DNA of 7,367 bases from Mycobacteriaceae bacterium (GTDB taxonomy: Bacteria > Actinomycetota > Actinomycetes > Mycobacteriales > Mycobacteriaceae): assembly GCA_013362555.1 (NCBI GenBank), contig JABFVX010000081.1, forward strand, positions 1-7,367. Direction: 5' to 3'. A program made the translations under genes and the position numbers. The notes under the pieces are model-generated. The model was not told the origin of the DNA. It saw nothing but the letters and a program-made list of their open reading frames with translations, and did not search any database. Within the stretch, counting starts at the first letter, position 1. Each line of letters begins with the position of its first letter. Below are positions 1-4,899 of the stretch, in pieces.

Positions 1-388
1 GCAGGGCCGCCACCCCGGGCGCGGCCGCGTCGGCCGTCGCGTGGTCGAGCTGGGCGGCCAGCATGCCCAGCTGCAACGCGGTCATGACGCCGGTGAACGT
101 GAGCGCCAGTACCAGCATGGTGCGGCGCATCAGCAGCAAGGCCGGAGCCAACGCGGCGACCGATCCCATGCCTGCCCCGATCAGCCCGGTCAGCAGTGCG
201 AACTGCCATGCCGCCCCGGCAGGCGAGCCCCACTGGTCCGGCCCGTGCGCCGACCAGTGGGTGATGATCCGGTCAGGCAGCCGGGTCCGCCACGCCGAGG
301 TCAGCAGGATCCCGGCCGCCGCCGCCAACACCGGCGCCCCGACCCCGAACACCAACCCCACCGGATCGATCGCACGTCTGGTCGTCAC
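1..388 (-). CDS. DUF1648-domain membrane protein, C-terminus off the left edge
   Basis: The first 129 residues are visible. A hydrophobic segment at about residues 9-31 is followed by RLPDRIITHWSAHGPDQWGS (36-55), which fits the DUF1648 pattern (L-P-x-x-hydrophobic-x-x-H-W then G-x-x-D). Two more hydrophobic segments follow at about 61-86 and 91-113, so this is a polytopic inner-membrane protein. The GTG at 388-386 is the start because a TGA lies five codons upstream in the same frame. No good Shine-Dalgarno is seen next to it. DUF1648 is the N-terminal half of Bacillus SdpI, the immunity and signalling partner of the SdpC toxin, and the gene upstream on this strand carries the other half. 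A 92-nt gap containing a 55-bp palindrome separates the two genes. The function here is unknown; a membrane or immunity-type role is inference from the domain. The plus-strand reading of this stretch has no recognisable domain and looks antisense. Confidence 0.72.
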   Translation of the reverse strand, partial: MTTRRAIDPVGLVFGVGAPVLAAAAGILLTSAWRTRLPDRIITHWSAHGPDQWGSPAGAAWQFALLTGLIGAGMGSVAALAPALLLMRRTMLVLALTFTGVMTALQLGMLAAQLDHATADAAAPGVAAL

Positions 389-415
389 CCGAAGAGTGTG
401 TCACCCGCCAGACTT

Positions 416-470
416 ACTCCAGAATGACCCGTGACGTGCGCCTAACGCACGTCACGGGTCATTCTGGAGG
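416..470 (+). repeat. 55-bp interrupted palindrome, copy 1
   Basis: The arms at 417-440 and 446-469 are perfectly complementary over 24 bp, around the loop CCTAA (441-445). The outermost pair (A416/G470) is mismatched. Hand count gives about 60% GC, lower than the surrounding genes. It lies between the SdpI-like stop (481) and the DUF1648 start (388), so a minus-strand transcript of both genes would contain a very stable hairpin between them. There is no T-tract on either side, so it is not a textbook rho-independent terminator, although U-tract-less hairpins have been proposed as terminators in actinobacteria. It could instead be an mRNA processing or stability element. Confidence 0.95.
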
Positions 471-480
471 TAGGTCGCGG

Positions 481-891
481 CTAGTTGGCGCAGGCTTCGG
501 CCAGGGAGCAGCCGCCACAGGACTGGCCGCACGGGCTCGCGGCGTCCTTCGAACTCGGGGGGTTGAGGGCTTCCACGGCGCGAGTGGCCATGGCGACGCC
601 GGATCCGGCGGTGTACAGCGCCGTGCCTGCGGCGACCACTGCGACCACAGCGCCCACGATGCCGCCGATCAGCAGGGCCGCGGCGCCGCCCGCGGCGAGC
701 AGGCCGCCCGCGGCGACGGTGGTGGGGCCCGCCGTCCGGTTGGCCAGCCGCCAGGTCTGCTCGGTGCGCATCGCCGCGGGGGTGGTGACGCCGACGACCC
801 TGTTTCCGGGCAGCACGCCGACCATTCCGGCGATCCCGACCGCCACCGCGATGGCGGCGAAGGTGAACAGGGGAATCGCGAGGTATAGCAC
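481..891 (-). CDS. SdpI-family integral membrane protein with a cysteine-rich C-terminus
   Basis: 136 aa from the GTG at 891-889. A membrane segment (2-24) is followed by GNRVVGVTTPAAMRTEQTWR (29-48) and then LANRTAG, which matches the SdpI-family signature (G-x-R-x-x-x-T, then E-x-T-W-x-x-A-N-R). Two further hydrophobic, Gly/Ala-rich segments lie at about 58-79 and 80-100. SdpI gives Bacillus immunity to the SdpC killing factor and relays its presence to a repressor; whether this homolog does anything similar is unknown. The C-terminus is odd: C121, C125, C128 and C134 form a CGQSCGGCSLAEAC cluster. The frame stays open upstream to 1029, but that extension is low-complexity and has no hydrophobic core. 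The GTG has an AGGGCGG stretch about 13 nt upstream. A TACGAT hexamer on the minus strand (926-931) might be a -10 box, but I see no -35. It is probably cotranscribed with the DUF1648 gene downstream. Confidence 0.75.
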   Translation of the reverse strand: MLYLAIPLFTFAAIAVAVGIAGMVGVLPGNRVVGVTTPAAMRTEQTWRLANRTAGPTTVAAGGLLAAGGAAALLIGGIVGAVVAVVAAGTALYTAGSGVAMATRAVEALNPPSSKDAASPCGQSCGGCSLAEACAN

Positions 892-1168
892 CCAGGCAGG
901 ATATCCGCCCTGACTCCGACGCCGGATCGTAGGTCGGGAATCGGGCCCGCTACGGGACAGGCGGCGGGGTGGGAACCACCCCCAGGTGATGCAGCCCGCC
1001 CCACACGGTGAGCAGGTTCGACCAGGCACGATTCATCAGCCCGGCAATATTGAGTATGGCGGATCCTGCGCTGCTCACCGAGCGGTCCCCTCGTCGGTTG
1101 TACTGTGCGCTGTCCAGACTAGGGCGAAAGCCGCCCGCGCGGGCTCGAATCGGCCGCCCAGTACAAAC
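892..1168. other. intergenic region without a convincing gene
   Basis: Together with the following palindrome this makes about 320 nt between the SdpI-like start and the SDR stop. Short open frames exist on both strands (for example 986-1180 plus and 950-1198 minus). Their translations show no domain, no hydrophobic pattern and no good ribosome site, and they run into the repeat. The region must hold the promoter of the SdpI-like gene near 900-960. I see no tRNA, riboswitch or second repeat family in it. Confidence 0.5.
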
Positions 1169-1223
1169 CGTCCAGAATGACCCATGAAGTGCGCCCAACG
1201 CACCTCATGGGTCATTCCGGACG
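1169..1223 (+). repeat. 55-bp interrupted palindrome, copy 2 (contains the SDR stop)
   Basis: Arms 1169-1193 and 1199-1223 flank the loop CCCAA (1194-1198). Of 25 pairs, 23 are Watson-Crick. The two others (A1174/C1218 and A1188/C1204) become U-G wobbles in minus-strand RNA, which is the SDR transcript. The tip differs from the other copies: CGTCC...GGACG in place of CCTCC...GGAGG, a compensatory change that keeps the pairing. The SDR coding region ends inside the right arm, so the hairpin sits exactly at the 3' end of that gene and is a plausible terminator for it. No T-tract is present. Confidence 0.95.
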
Positions 1224-1895
1224 CGGAATCGGACGCAGGACGACATCGGTCGGGTGGGCGTCACCAGGGGTTTCGATCGCCTGGCGGACTGTGCGCGCGA
1301 CCGTTTCCGGGGTGAGGAATTCCGCGGCGCGGTACGGCCGGTTCTCGCCCGCGATGATGTCGCGCTGCATGTCGGTGTCGATGCGTCCGGGGAAGATCGA
1401 GGTGACCCGCAGCCTCGGCTCCTCGAGGCGCAGGGCGTCGGCGAAGGCGCGCAGTGCGAACTTGCTCGCGGCGTAGCTGGCCCAGCCCGCGTTCGCACGC
1501 ATCCCGGCGCCCGAATTGATCAGCACCACATGCCCGTTCGCGGCGCGCAGCGCGGGCAGCAGCAGCCGCGTCAACTCGGCTACCGCGATGATGTTGACTT
1601 CCATGGTGTTTCGCCACTGCGCGGGCGTCGAGTCGGCTATCGGGCCGATGTCCGCGACTCCCGCGTTGTGCACGAGCACCTCGAGTCGCTCGAGGTCGGC
1701 GGTCGCGGCGGCGACCGCGCCCGCGTCGGTCAGCTCGACCGGCCACGGCGTCGCCCCGGGCAGCTCGGCCGCGATGTCCCGCAGGCTCGCCGCGCTGCGT
1801 CCGCCGAGCAGCAGGTCGTGCGTGGGCGCCAGTGCCCGGGCGATGGCGGCGCCGAGTCCGCGCCCCGCTCCGGTGACGAGAGCTGTCGGTTGCAT
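1212..1895 (-). CDS. short-chain dehydrogenase/reductase (SDR family)
   Basis: 227 aa, a typical length for a short classical SDR. It is a cytosolic NAD(P)-dependent oxidoreductase of unknown substrate. Motifs in order: the cofactor glycine motif TGAGRGLG (8-15), the NAG motif (77-79), the structural Asn in VNIIAV (N101), the catalytic Ser in INSGAG (S128), the active-site YAASK (Y141, K145), and PGRIDTDM (169-176) after the active site. R33, just after the second beta strand, would fit NADPH preference, but this is inference. The ATG at 1895-1893 gives the expected SDR N-terminus, preceded by GGTGGCGGG. An in-frame GTG at 1904-1902 is an alternative start; it lies 11 nt after the GGAGG at the end of repeat copy 3. 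The last three codons (R-P-E) and the TGA stop lie inside repeat copy 2. The gene is divergent from ggh across a 152-nt gap. Confidence 0.9.
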   Translation of the reverse strand: MQPTALVTGAGRGLGAAIARALAPTHDLLLGGRSAASLRDIAAELPGATPWPVELTDAGAVAAATADLERLEVLVHNAGVADIGPIADSTPAQWRNTMEVNIIAVAELTRLLLPALRAANGHVVLINSGAGMRANAGWASYAASKFALRAFADALRLEEPRLRVTSIFPGRIDTDMQRDIIAGENRPYRAAEFLTPETVARTVRQAIETPGDAHPTDVVLRPIPRPE

Positions 1896-1915
1896 GCCCG
1901 CCACCGTAATCGATA

Positions 1916-1970
1916 CCTCCAGAATGACCCATGACGTGCATCCAACGCACTTCACGGGTCGTTCCGGAGG
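1916..1970 (+). repeat. 55-bp interrupted palindrome, copy 3
   Basis: Arms 1916-1940 and 1946-1970 flank the loop TCCAA (1941-1945). On the plus strand 20 of 25 pairs are Watson-Crick plus one G-T wobble. In minus-strand RNA three of the mismatches turn into G-U pairs. It is the only copy between divergent genes, 20 bp before the SDR ATG and 77 bp before the ggh ATG, so it lies in a promoter or 5' leader region and not at a gene end. It differs from copy 4 at only two positions (1921 and 1965), and part of the right flank is also alike (TTGCAA at the same distance). Confidence 0.95.
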
Positions 1971-2047
1971 TCTTGCAACCCAACCACGTGAGTTCTCGAA
2001 CACGCCCTGAACTGGACCGCTGCCGCGGCTGCTCGCAGAATGTTGGG
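1971..2047 (+). promoter_or_regulatory. leader and probable promoter region of ggh
   Basis: This is the only space between repeat copy 3 and the ggh start, so a ggh promoter must lie here or within or across the repeat. I see no convincing -35/-10 pair. The sequence before the ATG (AGAATGTTGGG) has only a weak ribosome-binding stretch. I did not find a clear GlnR-type site, which would have been of interest because mycobacterial ggh is tied to nitrogen starvation. Confidence 0.3.
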
Positions 2048-3400
2048 ATGGCAGTGGCTGGTTCCTCGGGGTTCTCTCCGACTCAGTTGGCCGCCCGCGC
2101 CGCGTACTTGCTGCGGGGCAATGATCTGGGCGTCATGACCAGTGCCGCGCCGAAGCTGTATCCGCACATGTGGAGCTGGGACGCGGCGTTCGTCGCCGTC
2201 GGGCTCGCCCCGCTGAGCGTCGAGCGGGCCGTTGTGGAGTTGGACACGCTGCTGTCGGCCCAGTGGAAGAACGGGATGATCCCGCACATCGTGTTTGCCG
2301 ACGGGGCAGGCGGAGACTACTTCCCCGGGCCGGACCGCTGGGAGTGCGCGCTGCTGGCGGCACACGCGCCGCAACACCCGGACACGTCGGGGATCATGCA
2401 GCCGCCGGTGCACGTCATCGCGGTGCAGCGGATACTCGAGCACGCCCGCCGCCGCGGCCGCAGCACCCGCGCCGTGGCCGAGGAGTTCCTGGACCGTCGT
2501 TGGGCCGACCTCATGCGCTGGCACCGGTGGCTGGCCCACGCGCGCGACCCGGGCGGGGCCGGTCGAATCACGCTCTATCACGGCTGGGAATCCGGCATGG
2601 ACAACTCGCCGCGATGGGATTCGGCCTACGCCAACGTCGTGGTCGGCCCAGACCTGCCGCCCTATCGGCGGATCGACACCGAGGTGGTGCGCGATCCCGC
2701 GCAACGCCCCTCCGACACCGAATATGACCGCTACCTCTGGCTGGTGGAGCAGATGCGCAGGGCGCGCTATGACGACGCCGCCTTGGTCTCGGCGGTGAGC
2801 TTCGCGGTGCAGGACGTGTTCGTCAGCGCCGTCTTCGCGCTGGCCTGCGACGTGCTCGCGGACATCGGCGAGGAGCAGTCCCGCCCGCTGGCCGACGTGC
2901 GGGACCTGCGTTCCTGGGCTGACCGATTCCGCGCGGGCGTCATCGCGACCACTGACGAGCGCACCGGCGCGGCGCGGGATTTCGACCTGCGCGCAGGCCA
3001 CTGGATCAGCACCAAGACGCTGGCGATGTTCGCGCCGCTGCTGTGCGGCGGCCTGCCCCGCCCGGCCGAGCGCGCCCTGCTGCGCACCTTCGAAGGACCC
3101 CAGTTCTGCGGGCACCCGGACTTGCGTTTCGCGGCGCCCCCGTCGACATCGCCGGTGGCCAAGGAGTTCCGGCCGCGCGAATACTGGCGCGGCCCGGTGT
3201 GGCCTGTGATGACGTGGCTGTTCTCTTGGGCGTTCGCCCGGCGAGGCTGGGCCGACCGCTCGGCGCTGTTGCGCGAGGAAGGCCTGCGCCAAGCCTCCGA
3301 CGGCACCTTCGCCGAGTACTACGAACCCTTCAGCGGCGCCCCCCTCGGCAGCATGCAGCAGTCGTGGACCGCCGCCGCGGTCCTGGACTGGCTCGGCTAA
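2048..3400 (+). CDS. ggh: glucosylglycerate hydrolase (GH63)
   Basis: 450 aa, close to the roughly 446 aa of the characterised Mycobacterium hassiacum enzyme. It hydrolyses glucosylglycerate to glucose and glycerate in the cytosol. In mycobacteria this compatible solute builds up under nitrogen limitation and the enzyme mobilises it on recovery. The sequence matches the family as I know it along its length: AARAAYLLRGNDLG (15-28), YPHMWSWDAAFVAVGLAPLS (38-57), HGWESGMDNSPRWDSAYANV (178-197), REYWRGPVWPV (377-387), and ASDGTFAEYYEPFSG (416-430) before GSMQQSWTAAAVLDWLG at the end. D185 and E423 align with the general acid and base reported for the M. hassiacum enzyme (D182, E419). The open frame extends upstream to 1931 through repeat copy 3, but that extension is repeat-derived and absent from the family, so the ATG at 2048 is preferred. 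It is followed after 12 nt by a muramidase gene. There is no signal peptide. Confidence 0.95.
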   Translation: MAVAGSSGFSPTQLAARAAYLLRGNDLGVMTSAAPKLYPHMWSWDAAFVAVGLAPLSVERAVVELDTLLSAQWKNGMIPHIVFADGAGGDYFPGPDRWECALLAAHAPQHPDTSGIMQPPVHVIAVQRILEHARRRGRSTRAVAEEFLDRRWADLMRWHRWLAHARDPGGAGRITLYHGWESGMDNSPRWDSAYANVVVGPDLPPYRRIDTEVVRDPAQRPSDTEYDRYLWLVEQMRRARYDDAALVSAVSFAVQDVFVSAVFALACDVLADIGEEQSRPLADVRDLRSWADRFRAGVIATTDERTGAARDFDLRAGHWISTKTLAMFAPLLCGGLPRPAERALLRTFEGPQFCGHPDLRFAAPPSTSPVAKEFRPREYWRGPVWPVMTWLFSWAFARRGWADRSALLREEGLRQASDGTFAEYYEPFSGAPLGSMQQSWTAAAVLDWLG

Positions 3401-3412
3401 TGTCCTCGGTCC

Positions 3413-4120
3413 ATGAGAGTAGCCATGGTGTTGCTATCGATTCTCGCCGCGGCGAATATCGCGGCGGGCCCGGCCGCTGCCGATCCGCGCGGACCTGACG
3501 TCTCGTCCTGGCAGCACGGCGGCGGCAGGTTGGTGGACTGGTTCGGGGTGCGGGCCGCCGGTCACGACTTCGCAATGGTCAAAGCCACCGAGGGCCTGCA
3601 CTACGTGAACCCGTTCTTCGTGCCGGACTCGCTGATCATGCGCACCGCGGGGGTGGCTCGCGGCGTCTACCACTACGCGCGCCCACGGCAGTCGCCGGAG
3701 TTGCAGGCGGCCTTCTTCGCGGCGACGGTGCTGGGCGAGAACGGTCCGCTGGACCTGCCGCCGGTGCTGGACCTGGAGAAGTCCGAAGGCCTGGCACCCG
3801 CAGCGCTCATCGACTGGACTCGTCGCTACCTGGCGGTGGTCGCCACACTGACCGGCCGGGCGCCGATCATCTACACCTACCCGAACTTCTGGCGCAAGGC
3901 GATGGCGAACACCACGGAGTTCTCCCAGTACCCGCTCTGGATCGCCGACTACAACGGCCGCGAATCCCCCGGCCCGCTGCCCGGCGGCTGGCGCACCTGG
4001 ACCTTCTGGCAGCACACCGACTGCGGCCGCGTCCCGGGCATCGCCGGCTGTGTCGACGTCAACGTCTACAACGGCCCACACGACACATTCCGCAGGCTTG
4101 CCAACATGCCAACCTCCTGA
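3413..4120 (+). CDS. secreted GH25 lysozyme/muramidase
   Basis: 235 aa. The N-terminus (MRVAMVLLSILAAANIAAG) is a Sec signal peptide with a likely cut after A23 (AAA/DP). The mature part is a single GH25 domain: DVSSWQ (29-34, with the conserved Asp and Trp), FAMVKATEG (53-61), GVYHYARP (84-91), the catalytic DxE in PVLDLEKSE (D120, E122), IIYTYPNFW (152-160), PLWIADY (174-180), FWQH (198-201) and VDVNVY (214-219). C204 and C213 could form a disulfide. The family cleaves the beta-1,4 bond between N-acetylmuramic acid and N-acetylglucosamine in peptidoglycan. No cell-wall-binding domain is attached. It starts 12 nt after ggh and is probably cotranscribed with it. The ribosome site is weak; ATG 3425 is an alternative start but would lose the Arg of the signal peptide. 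The final Ser codon and TGA stop come from repeat copy 4. Confidence 0.92.
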   Translation: MRVAMVLLSILAAANIAAGPAAADPRGPDVSSWQHGGGRLVDWFGVRAAGHDFAMVKATEGLHYVNPFFVPDSLIMRTAGVARGVYHYARPRQSPELQAAFFAATVLGENGPLDLPPVLDLEKSEGLAPAALIDWTRRYLAVVATLTGRAPIIYTYPNFWRKAMANTTEFSQYPLWIADYNGRESPGPLPGGWRTWTFWQHTDCGRVPGIAGCVDVNVYNGPHDTFRRLANMPTS

Positions 4121-4167
4121 ATGACCCATGACGTGCATCCAACGCACTTCACGGGTCGTTCTGGAGG
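4113..4167 (+). repeat. 55-bp interrupted palindrome, copy 4 (contains the muramidase stop)
   Basis: Arms 4113-4137 and 4143-4167 flank the loop TCCAA (4138-4142). It is 53/55 identical to copy 3 and in the same orientation, 2,197 bp away. The muramidase stop codon TGA (4118-4120) lies in the left arm and exists because this copy has T at 4118 where all others have A. With A, the muramidase frame would stay open through the rest of the repeat. It fills most of the 61-bp gap between two convergent genes, so it could stop transcription from both sides. Confidence 0.95.
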
Positions 4168-4181
4168 GTTTGCAAACCCTC
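4164..4181. terminator. 18-bp perfect palindrome between convergent genes
   Basis: GAGGGTTTGCAAACCCTC is perfectly self-complementary with no spacer. It overlaps the last four bases of repeat copy 4 and ends just before the stop codon (4184-4182) of the minus-strand channel-like gene. A hairpin from it would need to open a few central bases as a loop. With the adjoining 55-bp palindrome it makes a likely bidirectional terminator region for the muramidase and the channel-like gene. A dyad-binding protein site is the alternative. The palindrome is seen; the role is inferred. Confidence 0.5.
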
Positions 4182-4874
4182 TCACAGGTCGTTCACGACG
4201 CGCACCCGGACTTGGTCCAAGTTGTGCCGGAGCACGTCGGCGACGAAGTCCTCGGTGCGCGGGTCGGTCATCGTCTGCAGCATGATTCGGTACGAGGCCT
4301 CGGCGGTGCGGCGCACCATCGTGTCGTGGAACGGCAGATGCCGCCACCGCCGGACGGCGGGGTCGGCGTGGATGTTGTCCACCAGCAGTTTCTCCATCTG
4401 GCCGCGGTTGCGCTCCATCGACTCCGCGGTGGTCGCCACAATGGTCTGTGCCAGCCGCGCCACCAGCGCCTCCGTGACGCGGGCGCCGAGGATTCGCTCC
4501 CACAGGCGGTGGCGGCGGGCGAGCAGCACCAGGATGCGAACCAGCCGAAACCCCCGCACCAGCGGGCTGGCCACCGGCGCCATGCCGATGATCTCGTGCC
4601 AGGACAGCAGCGGGTGCCGCCAACCCCAGCCCGCGCTGCGCCACCGCCAGAGGAATTCGCCCGCGAACGCCGCGCAGGCGCCGTAGTCGACCCACGCCAC
4701 GACCCGGCGGGCGCCGTCGGGGACGTCGAAGACCGTGATCCACACCAGCAGCCCGACCGAGACGACCGCCAGCACCGCCATCACGGCGTCGACCCAGCCG
4801 ATGGCCGTGCGCGCCCTGGCTTGCGCGCCTCCAGAATGACCCGTGACGGGCGTTGGGTGCACGTCACGGGTCAT
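4182..4874 (-). CDS. voltage-sensor-like membrane protein without a pore domain
   Basis: 230 aa from the ATG at 4874-4872. Residues 26-49 form a first membrane segment beginning W-V-D. A second lies at about 59-76 and ends in FLWRW. A third (about 92-106) follows a W-R-H-P loop, and then comes an S4-like helix with R107, R110 and R113 at three-residue spacing, then L-L-A-R-R. This order resembles S1-S4 of bacterial potassium channels and ion transporters. After S4 the chain continues as a soluble, probably helical region, and no selectivity filter (TxGYG or similar) or pore helix is seen. The start is uncertain: between repeat copy 5 and the first membrane segment there is no ATG, GTG or TTG, so the start is either inside the repeat (4874, or GTG 4862), just before it (ATG 4889), or at GTG 4784, which would cut into the first helix. 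It is the likely second gene after the cholesterol oxidase, 25 nt downstream of its stop. Confidence 0.7.
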   Translation of the reverse strand: MTRDVHPTPVTGHSGGAQARARTAIGWVDAVMAVLAVVSVGLLVWITVFDVPDGARRVVAWVDYGACAAFAGEFLWRWRSAGWGWRHPLLSWHEIIGMAPVASPLVRGFRLVRILVLLARRHRLWERILGARVTEALVARLAQTIVATTAESMERNRGQMEKLLVDNIHADPAVRRWRHLPFHDTMVRRTAEASYRIMLQTMTDPRTEDFVADVLRHNLDQVRVRVVNDL

Positions 4875-4882
4875 TCTGGAGG
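4828..4882 (-). repeat. 55-bp interrupted palindrome, copy 5 (inverted)
   Basis: Arms 4828-4852 and 4858-4882 flank the loop TTGGG on the plus strand (4853-4857), which is CCCAA on the minus strand, so this copy is in the opposite orientation to the other four. 23 of 25 pairs are Watson-Crick; the two others are next to the loop. It lies 17 bp after the cholesterol oxidase stop and overlaps the probable 5' end of the channel-like gene, which reads through it without a stop. Confidence 0.95.
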
Positions 4883-4899
4883 GCTCCATGCCGACCGTG

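Noticed and set aside
416..470. Target-site duplications around the 55-bp repeats
   Set aside because: Flanks of the five copies were compared by eye and no consistent direct duplication was found, so transposition cannot be claimed from the sequence.
424..888. Plus-strand frames starting at the ATG inside the repeats (424, 1177, 1931) with similar N-termini (MTRDV..., MTHEV...)
   Set aside because: The likeness comes from the repeat itself; downstream the frames are antisense to real genes or have no domain. Only copy 5 leads into a real protein.
986..1180. Small plus-strand gene in the 892-1168 gap
   Set aside because: 64 codons without a domain or convincing ribosome site, ending by chance in the TGA of repeat copy 2.
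1188..1200. Integron attC sites: the loop region of each repeat fits RYYYAAC (for example GCCCAAC), and repeats lie at gene ends
   Set aside because: In attC the RYYYAAC and GTTRRRY boxes are at the outer ends, not at the apex. No partner box and no integrase are seen, and genes point both ways.
1931..2047. N-terminal extension of ggh through repeat copy 3
   Set aside because: The family starts at about the ATG at 2048, and the extra residues are repeat-coded and unlike any homolog I know.
416..4882. CRISPR array
   Set aside because: The repeats are 0.7-2.1 kb apart with genes between them, are full palindromes, and no cas gene is present.
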